From: Hippasteria phrygiana
Lineage: Eukaryota; Echinodermata; Asteroidea; Valvatida; Goniasteridae
Assembly (NCBI GenBank): GCA_037893225.1
Contig: JAZGUH010000628.1
Coordinates: 372,001-436,000, forward strand
Direction of reading: 5' to 3'
Length of the DNA: 64,000 bases
In this document: piece by piece, positions 34,801-43,132 of the stretch
Numbering within the stretch: the stretch's first letter is position 1
Layout: each line of letters starts with the position of its first letter
Program-made: the position numbers and the translations under genes
Notes under the pieces: model-generated
Database searches by the model: none
Told to the model about the DNA's origin: nothing
The model's input: the letters and a program-made list of their open reading frames with translations, nothing else

Positions 34801-37800
34801 TCGGTATTTCAACTGCGCATGTGCACAATGACATTTTATCCCAAATGACCCGCGCGACGCGCGCGCGTGTGAAATTCAATCAGAATGGACGTTCGCATAA
34901 CATGGCATTACGACAGCAATTTTTCCCCGAATAACCTTGACCTTTGAGATACCGAACTGGCTTATTGTACAAGCAAGGGTATGTCCCTGCAACTACGGAA
35001 TAAAATTGTGTTTTATAAAAAATTATATAACTTTATAATAGTGTAACTTTATATAGTGTTAAAATTAGTCAGCAAAGTCACACTCCAGGCGCTTTACATA
35101 AAAATTAGAAAATAACAAAGTTAAAAAGTTCAAACATTAAATTAATTAATGAAAATTACAAAGGCTTCAAGAAAGATGAGAACTTAAAATACAGAAATAC
35201 AATAACTTGTATACTAATCGTAATAGTAGACATCTTGATAACAAAAATTGACGATGATGACAAAATGCAAAATATAAAAAATTAACATTCTAATCCATTA
35301 AAGCTTTACAGTCTCGGTCCCATCCCGGACTTTTATGCGTAAAAACGCCCCTTTCAAATTTCATGGAGCCACGTCTGGTAGCAGCAGACGCATTTTTTGC
35401 CCGTAGGTGGGTGAAGCAATATTCATGAGTAATTAATTAATTTTGATGAGGAAGTTATGTTTATTCATTATAATAGAACGGAACGTCACAGCATTGTTAT
35501 TATTTAGTCAACTAGTTACATTCAATCATTTTAAAGAACGCCTGTTGTCGAGCTGCTACAGACTAGTCTAGTGGATAGTGGGATGGGCTATGGATCAAAA
35601 GATCCCCAGTTCGAATCCACCTGTAACCAATTTCTATACTGTGATATCTTTGGGATATTTTCAATTTAAGGGGGAAAAGAGACCGAGAACCTAAAGTGCT
35701 AGCTAGCTGTGCAGTGATCAATGCAACCACTGAGTTATTCATGAAAATTGCTTCACTCGCGACCGGTGTATAGTGTGAATTTCAGTCACTATGAAATACG
35801 GGCTCATTGGTAGTATTGCGCATGCCTAAGTTAAGATAATTAGGAGAGTGGCCAGTCACGTGAGAGGGTTTAACCAATAATAGGAAAAATGAGTCCGATT
35901 TTCATGGGAGTCGGATATTCATATGACACTGCTGCTTCCATTGCTTCTTACTGGTATTCATCTGTTGTTCGCTCGGCATGAAATGCACACGTTTTGGCTG
36001 GTAACCTGTTTTTTTTGTTTTACTAAGTAATGACATTTTTGTGCTAAGTACATTTTTGTGCTAAGTACATTTTTGTGCTTAAGCAACTCTATGAAATTGG
36101 CTCTTGTATCAGCACAGTAAAGTGAGGCTGGAGGTAACCCAACTGCCTCTGGCCTCCATTCTCACTCTGCTTAAAGTTATGCCCCAAATTATTCATACCC
36201 TATGAAAAATCTGTTAGTTTGCTTTTCTCTCGTGAAGCCGGATTGGCGGAACTTAGGCTTTACTTAATGACTTTTAGTTGGCATGTACACATAATGTATA
36301 TTTTGGTTTCACGTGATTCACAATACCCCGAATTTGGCATGGGTATATGAATAATTTGGGGCATAACTGTACATTGCAGTTTCGTGTGGAGGCAAAATGA
36401 GAAAGTAAGTTTAAAGATATTATACAACATTTGCAAACACCAAAAACAAAACAACTGAATTATTATGAAATACCTTACTTCACTGTAAGTAAATACTAGT
36501 CTCGACTCTCAAGCATCCTGTGAAATCATGGCACCTGGTGTGCTGTCATTTTCACGAAAAGTGGAATTTTTGTATTAATTTCGATCCAGCGATGGTCAGC
36601 TGAGCATCGTTGGAAATAGCCTTAGATCCCTGACCTGATAATTCCCCGACGTCTAAAAATTGCTCCGTTTTGTCTGAAGTAGTGTCGGGGAACGAAACTA
36701 CAAAACATTTTTTTCTCTCTGTTTTCCCAGCATCTATGCACACAACTTTTGGTTATATAACTTTAAATACTAACCCCCAAATCCATTCATTTCTGGAAAT
36801 TACAAGCAAAAGCAAATGTTGCATACTACGTTTTAAGTAACCATTGAATTAAAGTGTTTCAATCTTACTCTGGCATCCGTGAAGGCATCGATGAAGGGTT
36901 TGTGGAGGAGTTGGAATAACTCTTTGCTGTGGTTTAACGTGAGGGAAGCGGTGCAAGAGATAGCCCGAGCCGATTCCTTGGAATTCGTCATGATGTTGTT
37001 AACTGGACCTGCCGGTAGTCAAAACACCAGGTTTAAACATTATGAGGTACATCCCCTTACCGAAATGTGAATTTTGCGGGCCCCTTTCCCCACTTGAGCC
37101 CCCCCCCCCCCCCCCCTTCGCCACTTGAGCCCCCTTCCCCACTTGAGCCCCCCTCCCTTCCCCACTTGACCCCTGCCTGCACCCACCATGTGTTTACCAT
37201 ACATCTGCTGCACACCTACCTAATTACATATTTGGCCAAATTCTTGCCAAATCCACCTTTAAATATGTTGGGGTGGGGCAGATCTGAATTCCTGCGTGTA
37301 CCTGATATGTATAAATTCTTATACATTTGATTAACCATGATTCATCCAAGCACAATGACCCCCATTATCACGCATCTACGTACCCCCACTCCTTACAAGC
37401 CAACTATAACCTCCCTATATTGTTTACCCTCCCACCCACATAATCCACCCATCCAACCCAATCCACCCATCCAACTCGCTCATTACCCCAAAAAAGAACA
37501 AATGACTCCTTCACAAAGACCAATCTGATAGATAACCCCATTCAATGAAACCTTCCCAAGTTCTGATTGGTCTAAAGTTTCAGCCGAGTATTGTAATTCT
37601 CTGTGATTCGTCAAATCTTTTCCACATTTTTGATAATACCATGTCTATTAAATAACCCACAGCCCCCCCCCCCCCCCCCCCACACACACACACCCAGTCA
37701 TGTAAACGGGTGCAATCGTGGACCTCCCATTGTTCCTCTTTTGTTTATACTCTAACTTTTTCGGAAGGCCTCCCATTGGTTTTGTACACGATTTTCAATC

Positions 37801-40177
37801 GTGGACGTTAGGTCAAACGTGGACCCCTTTGTCTACGCTCGAATTCTTTTGTCCTAGGTCCACGATTGCCGGCATATACAAACTCCCACCTACGAACACA
37901 ATTGTGGGGACATACACTGATCGTGCGACAGACGTCGTGGGGACCAAAATCGTTATTGGGACAGAGAAATGTCCACATAGCTCGGTCCTAATTTGCCTCA
38001 CAAATAAAAATTCCCCCACAACGCGGTCGATGCCTACCCACACACACATGTTGTGGTATGGACCAGTTCTGGTTGATGTGAAATTCTGCAAATTGTCTAC
38101 AGCTTTGTGATGGTCAGTTTTCCCCTTTTTGAAATGGTCATTACTATTAAATTAATGTCACCCCCCCCCCCCCCCCCCAATTTTAAAGATCATAGCAACT
38201 TTTATACAACCGGCATCAACAATAACAAATTTAAAAGTCTTCCTTGACATGGAACAGTTTCTTTACACCCATCAATTTACCAGTGAGAAGCAGGATAAAG
38301 GCGAAGGATGCGACGAAACTCCGGCCGTGACGGCCAAAGAAGTTGGGCATTACGAGTATCAAGATGCACCGTACTTGGCGGGACAGAGCGAAGCCTGCCG
38401 CTAGCACCACGGTCACCACGGCACCGAACGCCTCCCGCCCATCGGCCGGTAGGGTGGTGATGCGATTGATTACGAAGAAATAAAGGGCTGGGGAAAATTA
38501 ACCAAGAGAAGTTTTTATCAATTAAGGTAATTGAAAATTTTTCATGGATTTTTCATGGAAAATTGCGACAAATCTTGAAAACTTTATAATCAAAGGGGTA
38601 ATCATTACCTTTAGGACACCTCTTTTTTTTACGAGTTCTGTTAAAAACTGACGTTTGCAGATGACTTTACAGTACCAAAGTGACTTTTGCAGGCTAAAGC
38701 AGTCTTTTTTCTCCTCAGATTAACTCATGTTTGTTGTAATTTTGAAACGCACTTTCAAAGGAAATGTGAGTTTCCTACCTTTTTTTGCAGTCCGAGACGT
38801 TGCTGTTTTTCGCCATAATTTTCCCCATAAATCAAAACCCTGCCCTCTTTCCAGAAAATTGAGCTTGCTCATGTTTAACGTGATATCTTAGCTAACTATT
38901 TAGATGATTCCAAGCACACAGAGTGACTTTTCCTGCCTGTAGCATTGCAAAATATTTAGGTTAGTTCCGAAACATAAACTCTCTCTTTCGTTCTCTTATA
39001 TTGAACGGGGTCCTATAAAAGGTAAGGATTACCATAAAAGGTTTCGTTCTTGAGCTGAGTTATCGGGTAATTAGGCCTATTAAGTTTAAGTAACAAAATT
39101 GTGGATCAGCAGACCGCCGATAATTCAGTTTGTGCAGGGAAGAACTTCTGCCCGAGGTCAAGGAGGTGTTTAGCGTCCTATACCATTTCAAAACGAGAAA
39201 GGCGGCCCTTTTGTGCTTCAAGTTTTGGATCATGCCAGGAAATATTTTCAAAGATGGCCGCTGAACTTTTTTTTTAAATGGCCGGCGGTTTTGGTTTTTT
39301 ATTAATTAATTTTTTTAAGGGGGGGGGGGGTTATTTGTTAGTTTTTTGTTGTTGTTTGTTTTTTGGTATTTTTGCATTTTTTGTGTTTGTAATCATGATA
39401 ATTAGCGAAGTTACTTTTTTTTTAGTATAGATCATCTAAACAAGCTACAACATGCAAACAAGCTTAAAGAACATTCTCTTTCCTGAAAATTCGTTCGTAA
39501 AAAATATAGAAATTTGAAAGAGAACGGATACACCAATTACTAGAAGCACCGTTTATGAACGTACCGGCTCCGAGTAGTCCTCCAAAGGCGAATCCTAGCA
39601 CCGTTTTGACGACAATACACTCCCATCTCCGTCCCCATAAGATACGGTACACGCACGGACACACCCTCAGAAGGCTCTGCTTCACGGCTGATGAAGAAAG
39701 AAAAACTCACAGGTTGAACTGTGAAGCGCCGCTCCTAGTTCTGGAGCAGAGAACCTTCAGTAATGGGTTTTTTCAACTAGGACAATTTACTAGTTCCAAA
39801 TAGATTTGCTTCAGTTGTCGAAAACACGTCCTGTTCGCGATTTTGTTTTTCCGTAGGCGGGTGAAGCAATTTTCACAAATAACTTGGTGGTTGCATTGAT
39901 CACTGCACAGCTAGGACTTTAGGTTCTCGGTCTCTTTTCCCCCATAAATTAAAAATATCCGAAAGATATCACAGTAAAGAAAATGGGTACAGGTGGATTC
40001 GAACTATAGGGATCTTTTGATCCATAGCCCATCCCAGTAGCTCGACAAAAGCCGTTCTTTAAAATGATTGCATGTAACTCTAGTTGACTAAATAATTTTT
40101 TTGAAAGACTCATTACTTTTCAAAATTTGCAACTTACCAGGCACGCATTTGTCGAAGAAGTTTACCAGACAACTCAT
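19750..40177 (-). CDS. DCST1: DCST1-like DC-STAMP domain protein with C-terminal RING finger, complete
   Basis: Complete gene of 16 coding exons with consistent phases; 2055 coding nt, 684 residues, close to vertebrate DCST1. Exons (5' to 3'): 40177-40138, 39687-39565, 38487-38281, 37008-36869, 33989-33812, 33392-33252, 33009-32888, 31009-30855, 29141-29042, 27867-27772, 27005-26879, 26224-26108, 24765-24623, 22736-22623, 21396-21211, 19815-19750. Hydrophobic segments lie near residues 43-61, 75-90, 111-124, 349-367, 437-460 and 528-546, with a Cys-rich loop between the third and fourth. LRRVICAYFYPKKEKQRVLF is a DCST signature. The C-terminal finger has Cys631/634, 645/650, 655/658 and 666/669, followed by an acidic tail. 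Known of the family: sperm proteins needed for sperm-egg fusion (C. elegans SPE-49/SPE-42, Drosophila sneaky, mouse DCST1/2); human DCST1 also acts as an E3 ligase on STAT2. DCST1 is preferred over DCST2 from the RING sequence YCWECW and the KKR after LYN. Confidence 0.93.
20163..20439. mobile_element. TGGGTC-ended TA element, copy 2
   Basis: 277 bp flanked by TA; ends TGGGTCGTTCCCTGAATTTG and inverse. Inserted in a longer repeat (about 20038-20700) whose second copy (about 23690-24060) has the unfilled TA site (GTACAGATATGCG). Confidence 0.85.
21211..21396 (-). CDS. DCST1: DCST1 coding exon 15 (RING finger, first three pairs)
   Basis: 186 nt, acceptor CTTTCAG, donor GTGAGG. Encodes RTLLTRCPRLCGF then the zinc-binding pairs CLIC, CPTKGC and CWEC, ending WRDIK. 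The frame runs on to a stop at 21142, but that lacks the last Cys pair, which exon 16 supplies; so the donor at 21210 is taken as real. Confidence 0.93.
21629..21793. mobile_element. Palindromic element CTGGTGCCATTT
   Basis: Arms of about 50 bp (CTGGTGCCATTTCTCTAAAAG / CTTTTAGACAAATGGCACCAG) around a short centre. DCST1 intron between exons 14 and 15. Confidence 0.75.
22508..22606 (+). repeat. tRNA-derived SINE, family A
   Basis: GATAGCTCAGTTGGTAGAGCG (A box), GGGCTCAAATCC (B box), then the tail TTTCTTTGTTCACTT. Antisense in a DCST1 intron, ending close to the exon 14 donor. Confidence 0.75.
22623..22736 (-). CDS. DCST1: DCST1 coding exon 14
   Basis: 114 nt, acceptor CCACAG, donor GTAGGT. 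Encodes KEKQRVLFLYNETLKKRVGF and a basic cytoplasmic helix to REKKLA. A SINE tail ends about 16 nt past the donor. Confidence 0.93.
22907..23082. mobile_element. Short GACCTATCGCC MITE, copy 1
   Basis: 176 bp, AATTGACCTATCGCC...GCGATAGGTCAATT. Over 95% like 44864-45039 by eye, so recently active. DCST1 intron. Confidence 0.85.
23294..23641 (+). mobile_element. Inverted-repeat element carrying a SAP-like frame, copy A
   Basis: About 350 bp; ends AATTCGGTCGATTCACAACT / GAGTTGTGAATCAACCAAATT with an inner inverted GCCGCCAGCGGCAAGCCGGG. From ATG 23413 it encodes MNFVQMRVDELKQF, and one base on, FLTNRGIPCAGKKREELIDL, a SAP-like DNA-binding motif split by a frameshift in a T run at 23452-23457. 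DCST1 intron. Confidence 0.75.
23690..24060. repeat. Dispersed repeat, second copy at about 20038-20700
   Basis: Shares TTTTGAGAAAACT, GTTTGATRAAG and AACTCTTGAGGGTGAAATC with 20038-20700 in the same order and orientation. Both flank DCST1 exons 14-16. Confidence 0.7.
24153..24606 (-). mobile_element. Long GACCTATCGCC element, truncated reverse copy
   Basis: Starts TTGACCTATCGCCGTTCATG and follows 11037-11627 in reverse up to TTGTCTCAGAAATCTGAG; the other end is missing, stopping about 17 nt from the donor of DCST1 exon 13. Confidence 0.7.
24623..24765 (-). CDS. DCST1: DCST1 coding exon 13
   Basis: 143 nt, acceptor GACCAG, donor GTAATT. Encodes CLPNPTPP, last membrane span (IAIIFSVLGGVWVLLYLQ) and the signature RLRRVICAYFYPK. 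The truncated end of a GACCTATCGCC element lies about 20 nt past the donor. Confidence 0.94.
24885..25230. mobile_element. TA-flanked GAGAGGTTT MITE
   Basis: TA|GAGAGGTTTAGCTGCAC...GTGCTGCTAAACCTCTC|TA. Mariner-type TA duplication. DCST1 intron. Confidence 0.8.
26108..26224 (-). CDS. DCST1: DCST1 coding exon 12
   Basis: 117 nt, acceptor ATCGCAG, donor GTAAGC. Encodes GEHILRIGVLGTGILAQLF and VLSAFDQQHT, the conserved G-x-G segment followed by the SAFD motif of DCST proteins. Confidence 0.92.
26385..26700. repeat. Region rich in GACTCGAGTC / AAGTCA words
   Basis: Irregular repetition of GACTCRAGTYGAGTCA-like words on both strands, a simple palindromic-word repeat in a DCST1 intron. Confidence 0.55.
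26879..27005 (-). CDS. DCST1: DCST1 coding exon 11
   Basis: 127 nt, acceptor TTCAATCAG. Membrane span 5 (LLMQVIVTVVLVFFDSLF) then NMLDLIKRHSLVDYRFK. Donor GTTAGC is fixed by joining to GEHILRIGV in the next exon. Confidence 0.9.
27185..27310 (+). repeat. tRNA-derived SINE, family A, 5'-truncated
   Basis: CCGGAGGTCGCAGGTTCAAATCCC then GCCAGTTTCTTTGTTCACTTTG and the full tail. Lacks the A box. Confidence 0.75.
27772..27867 (-). CDS. DCST1: DCST1 coding exon 10
   Basis: 96 nt, phase 0/0, acceptor TTTACAG, donor GTGATG. Encodes KKRTLLPQKKGES then a charged segment ending REEKKSM; the K-x-LLPL-like block follows FRxID in the family. Confidence 0.88.
28250..28655. repeat. Tandem pair of ~217-bp units rich in TCGCCC
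   Basis: CAGCACTTTCCC at 28280 and again at 28497, with matching flanks (ACACTCCA, TTTTGAATRGGGCG, TCGCCCTAACCCACTCTT). Two diverged direct copies in a DCST1 intron. Confidence 0.75.
28956..29023 (+). repeat. Solo arm of the array-bearing element
   Basis: Matches the 2503-2553 arm from CAATGAGAGACTTTTGAG through ACTGGTC and into TTTAGTTCTGA, the start of the 20-bp array unit. It ends 18 nt before the donor of DCST1 exon 9. Confidence 0.65.
29042..29141 (-). CDS. DCST1: DCST1 coding exon 9
   Basis: 100 nt, acceptor GTTGGCAG, donor GTGAGT. Encodes NYNSKYLTNISFDNVYLTAY and FRKIDARRRKK; the FDNVYxTxYFxxID block is a DC-STAMP family signature. A repeat remnant sits 18 nt beyond the donor. Confidence 0.93.
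29278..29834. repeat. Two-part tandem array: 12-bp then 7-bp unit
   Basis: 29278-29461 is about 15 copies of GGCCAGGCACAA; 29569-29834 is about 38 copies of GGCACAA; between them GGCAAAAGCACAA variants. The 7-mer is contained in the 12-mer. In the DCST1 intron between exons 8 and 9. Long open frames in all three minus frames are artefacts. Confidence 0.95.
29868..29985 (+). repeat. tRNA-derived SINE, family A
   Basis: GGGCAAGATAGCTCAGTTGG, CAGGTTCAAATCCC, then the TTCTTTGATTACTTTGGAAA tail, right after the 7-bp tandem array. Confidence 0.75.
30092..30298. mobile_element. TA-flanked GAGAGGTTT MITE
   Basis: TA|GAGAGGTTTCATTAGCGCAT...ATGCACTAATGAAACCTCTC|TA. Immediately followed by another TA-flanked element. 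Confidence 0.82.
30303..30475. mobile_element. TA-flanked GACCTTTATCATG MITE
   Basis: TA|GACCTTTATCATGGTACAGCC...GGCATGATAAAGGTC|TA; only the two TA duplications separate it from the previous element. Confidence 0.8.
30562..30813. mobile_element. GGGGCCAATTTCATAGAGCTG MITE
   Basis: 252-bp complete copy in the DCST1 intron between exons 8 and 9, ending 42 bp before exon 8's donor end at 30855. Confidence 0.8.
30855..31009 (-). CDS. DCST1: DCST1 coding exon 8
   Basis: 155 nt, acceptor TCATCAG, donor GTAAAG. N-glycosylation sequon NGT, amphipathic RARMEYEMRVRKQWFEAI, then membrane span 4 (FTLAKLFISFTFILVF). Ends in phase 2. This is the start of the DC-STAMP-like region. Confidence 0.92.
31593..31990. 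mobile_element. TA-flanked GTCTGGTTCCC MITE
   Basis: TA|GTCTGGTTCCCAGACC...GGTCAGGGAACCAGAC|TA, about 400 bp, DCST1 intron between exons 7 and 8. Confidence 0.75.
32206..32633. mobile_element. GGCCAATTTCATAG-family MITE split by a nested element
   Basis: Left part has TTACCAGGCAAAACTCTGTG, right part ends GAAACTGGCCCC. Interrupted at AACCTGGTTTT by 32309-32557. Confidence 0.75.
32309..32557. mobile_element. GGGCCCAATTTCATAG MITE nested in its relative
   Basis: Same element as 5475-5726, reverse orientation. Comparison with uninserted host copies shows a CTG duplication around GGCCCAATT...AATTGGGCC. Confidence 0.8.
32888..33009 (-). CDS. DCST1: DCST1 coding exon 7
   Basis: 122 nt, acceptor GCCGCAG, donor GTAAGT. 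Encodes FHGICADIPDPP and a segment ending in FNFKVDLQWK, matching the family FxFxVDLxW block before the second membrane region. Confidence 0.9.
33053..33163. repeat. (TTTTAA)n hexamer array
   Basis: About 18 perfect hexamers in the DCST1 intron between exons 6 and 7, starting 44 nt upstream of exon 7 on the minus strand. Confidence 0.95.
33252..33392 (-). CDS. DCST1: DCST1 coding exon 6
   Basis: 141 nt, acceptor TTCTTTGCAG, donor GTAAGT. Cys-rich ectodomain piece: LFGSGIAKCKTDF, TKCLEER, FCFPLKFPSMCNY. Regularly spaced cysteines fit the disulfide-bonded extracellular loop of the family. Confidence 0.9.
33812..33989 (-). CDS. DCST1: DCST1 coding exon 5
   Basis: 178 nt, acceptor TTCTGCAG. Charged stretch beginning GRSDEIERESIRIQHKF and ending near RCE. 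Donor GTACGT at 33811 is chosen because only it gives phase 1 for the next exon; the frame stays open 24 nt further. The charged loop is poorly conserved, so support comes from frame and splice phase. Confidence 0.8.
35501..35760 (+). repeat. SINE family C, forward copy
   Basis: Contains GGATCAAAAGATCCCCAGTTCGAATCC (B box within) and a body with GAGACCGAGAACCTAAAGT. Pairs with the reverse copy at 39855-40094. DCST1 intron 4. Confidence 0.65.
36180..36363. mobile_element. TA-flanked TGCCCCAAATTATTCATA MITE
   Basis: 184 bp with long inverted ends TGCCCCAAATTATTCATA and inverse, TA on both sides. DCST1 intron 4. Confidence 0.8.
36869..37008 (-). CDS. DCST1: DCST1 coding exon 4
   Basis: 140 nt. 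Starts GPVNNIMTNSKES (the family GP..N block) and contains ISCTASLTLNHSKEL. Two acceptors 6 nt apart (after 37009 or 37003) keep the same frame; the longer form keeps the conserved Gly-Pro. Donor GTAAGA. Confidence 0.9.
38281..38487 (-). CDS. DCST1: DCST1 coding exon 3
   Basis: 207 nt, phase 1/1, acceptor TTTTCCCCAG, donor GTAAAT. Encodes the end of membrane span 1, span 2 (AVVTVVLAAGFALSRQVR) and span 3, ending ILLLTG. The GFALSRQVR and F-G-R-H-G-R motifs are shared with vertebrate DCST proteins. Confidence 0.93.
39565..39687 (-). CDS. DCST1: DCST1 coding exon 2
   Basis: 123 nt, phase 1 both ends, acceptor TTCATCAG, donor GTACGT. Cys/Arg-rich cytoplasmic stretch then GFAFGGLLGA, the first half of the first membrane span, which continues into exon 3 as ALYFFVINR. 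Confidence 0.88.
39855..40094 (-). repeat. SINE family C, reverse copy
   Basis: Reverse of 35501-35760 over almost its whole length, 45 nt from DCST1 exon 1. Confidence 0.65.
40138..40177 (-). CDS. DCST1: DCST1 coding exon 1 (start codon)
   Basis: 40 nt from ATG to donor GTAAGT; encodes MSCLVNFFDKCVP and one base of Ala14. Chosen as start because it is the only upstream piece with matching phase and a strong donor; context ATAATATGA is not an ideal Kozak. A 5' non-coding exon could exist. Confidence 0.75.
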
Positions 40178-42599
40178 ATTATCACAGAGGAAAGGTGGTT
40201 CGTGATCGATTTTACTTTGCAATTCTAAGTCTGCCCCAAAACAATTACTGAGTTAGAATTCCATGCCTTTGTGAATTAAACACGACTCACTTTGGATTTA
40301 AACGGGTTTAAATTTCGCGATCTATGCGCTGTACGTGCATTTAAATTCATATTGCGTCTGATTTGCGTCCGCGCGTATAATCTTGCCGGCGCGCGTACGT
40401 GCGCGCTTTAACGGTCGACGAAATCATGACCATGAGTTTTAAAATCACTTTTGACAGTGCGAAATCAAGCTTGGAATACATGACAGAAAGGAAACGACGT
40501 GGTGGTGGGGTTGGCCACAATTTAGGTTGCAAAAGCCCACCATGGACATGGCCATGTCCAGATAATCTAAATAGAGGGTCCAGATATTCTAAATAGAGGA
40601 TAAATCTTCAAAAGATACCAAAGAAATTGTCCAGGGGCGGATCCAGGGTTTTTTGCAGGAGGGGGGGGGGGGGGGGGGGGGTCTGAAATTTGCCCAGAAA
40701 GGTGACTCCCAAAATGTTCCGTCTGCGAAATTTTGTTTACAAAAGGGGGGGGGGGGGCTGACACACCTTCTCACCATTGGTGGCGCCATTTAACATCTTT
40801 GTTTTGTTCTTACCCATAGTCAAAATAAGACATGTAGGGTTTCTGTTTTGCAACTTTAGGCGTAGGCCTCTACAAGTAAAACAAAAATATGGCAAACAAA
40901 AAATGGCAACGAGCAGGGGGAGGGGGGGGGGGGGGTTTCGACCCCCAACCCCCCCCCCCGGATCCGCGCCTGTTGTCCCAATTTTTAGACCCATGCTAAC
41001 ACCACAATTTGTATAGTGTGCCATAGCCAGCAGTAGCCTACTGTTAGTTGACATTGCTTTTAAAAATTGCTTTGTGTGATAATTCAATTTTTCAATTCAA
41101 ATCTTACATTGAACACATACATGTATTTACAAATACAATCATCTAACATTTAGAATTGTGTATGGACGGAGCTCTCCAAAAAGCATGAGCATGTCGATTA
41201 GCGACCCCACTGTGAAAAATGAATAAGGAACAATTACAATTACAAAGACAATGATAGAAGTTAAATAACAACATGAAAGTTGGTACAGAGCTTGTATACG
41301 AATTAAAGCTATGATTATTAATGTTAGAGAAAGGAGATTATTCTGCCTGCAAATGTTTGTTGATTAATTGGATTTTAAATGTGAATTTAAATGATGATAC
41401 ATTTATGATATAGGCCTACATATATTTCTAAGAGAAGGATTTAGATAATTTCACAGACTTGGGCCCTTCATGTTTAACAGTTTTTTGAGCTAAAATGATA
41501 CGATCTGATGAATGACATGATAACGCCTCGTGAAGTAAGGGTGAATATTACAAAAAAAACATGTAGGCCTTAATTAACGAACCTATAATTTGCACGCAAA
41601 TAAAAACACGAAATTGCTAAAAAAAACCTGTCCACTACTGACGTCAAACCTGCCGCAATTTTCTTTAGGGAAATTTCCTGAAAACAAATATCATACTAGT
41701 GCTGAGAATGATTGTTTTGGGAGGCGGAACAATTGAAACGCCATGTTTAATATCCAGTTGAGTAGGCAACATAATTAATTTCGTCACGAAACTGTCTGCA
41801 CGGGGGGCTACGTTACAGCCTTCGAACTGAAACTTCGGTACATTTTTTATCGCCTGTTTATGTTAATGACGTCATGATTAGTTTGCAGAAAAGAATACAG
41901 TAGCGGTCAAGTTCCGGTGTGGTTAACACAATGGGGTATCTATTGAATCAATCGTTCAATCGTGGAGGAATGTTCAATTCATCCACACACATCCGCGTTT
42001 TTGCATCCCCGTGTGGAGACATGGCATTGTTCTCCCCTTTGCAAACCCCCATAGACTTTGTATACAAAATTCCTTGTGGAGACAACCTAACCCATAGAAT
42101 TGCCTAGTGGAGAGCTACATGTATTCATGTCCCTTTGTTCACATTGTGTTCATGTCTCCACAGGGTACAGTATATCTCTCCACAGTGTTAGTGCAGAAAA
42201 AACAAATGTGTGAATGGCATCCGGGTACTTGGAAAACGATACAACAGAATCTTGCCCTTTAGAGTCTGACGAACGTTCACAAAAAACCCCAAACAAACAA
42301 TGACTTCCTCCCTCCCCCGAAAAATAAGAAAAACAAACACGCTGCGACTGAAAAACTGGAACAACCACCCCCCTTAAAATGTTTTTCCGGGAAGAAAATA
42401 AAAAAAATGATCGGGGTCACTTCGTTAACAACATTTTTAAAATTTGGTTAAGAAAAACCTAAATACGCACCCACACCTCGGGATGTAATAGTTTGTAATG
42501 CGAGCAGAAATACTTTCATGAATGACGCACGCTTTTATTTCTATTAATAATTTGTGTAATGTTTCAGTAAAAAAAAAAAAAAAAAAAAAAAACCAAGTA
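40178..42599. other. DCST1/PIP5K1 divergent intergenic region
   Basis: No coding sequence seen. Contains a CAGGGGCGG-ended MITE (40632-40972), AT-rich DNA, a repeat fragment around 41,900-42,180 and a 20+ A-run near 42,571. DCST1 promoter elements presumably lie at its left edge but none is recognisable. Confidence 0.5.
40632..40972. mobile_element. CAGGGGCGGATCC-ended MITE
   Basis: Ends CAGGGGCGGATCC / GGATCCGCGCCTG with 5-bp duplication TTGTC on both sides. Both arms carry long G/C homopolymers (21 G at 40661, 13 G at 40745, then G and C runs at 40920-40960). An uninserted relative of the target, AAAGAAATTATCCCAATTTT, is at 25411-25430. Confidence 0.8.
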
Positions 42600-43032
42600 T
42601 TTTCCCCACGGACCGCCCATAGTTTCGGTTTCGCGTATCATTGATCGCTGAGGGCGCTGTGAGAGTGGGCCGTAATAAAACTGGTACTCGTCCCCTTGTG
42701 TATATTTAACATGAAACTCACGGCGACCAGCTAAAAGCTGTATTTCCGGTACGTGTACATGTAAACTGACAGGAGCTCAAATGCTCAATTGGAAAATAAC
42801 GAAAAGTTTCATCTTTACGGGAGAACATGTGAAAATCACGGATTTACGGTAGTTAGTTGGACGCTTAACTTTCTCGTTGTCAGTTGGAGCTTAAATTTAG
42901 CAGCGGGGGAAAGTGAAATGTAGCAGTTTTCGTCACACATGTGAAGTTGCGATTCGTGTTGTATGTGAATCAGTCGCTGAGTCGATAGTCGGGTACCCTC
43001 CTCCCCGTACGTACGGCCCAGCGCCCATCAAA
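42600..43032 (+). promoter_or_regulatory. Probable PIP5K1 promoter and 5' UTR
   Basis: Non-repetitive, relatively CpG-rich stretch just before the PIP5K1 start, lacking coding sequence. No TATA box is convincing. Promoter role is inferred from position only. Confidence 0.35.
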
Positions 43033-43132
43033 ATGGCGGATGCTGCCGCCATACCCCCGCCGGCAGCCGCCAACAAGCCGCCCAAACTGAACCTGGAACG
43101 GGAAAGAGAACGCACCATTTCGGGAAATAGTA
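43033..43132 (+). CDS. PIP5K1: PIP5K1 coding exon 1
   Basis: 100 nt, ends phase 1 at donor GTAAGT. Ala/Pro-rich leader then LNLERERERTISGNS. Lies in the most CpG-rich stretch of the region. Confidence 0.85.
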
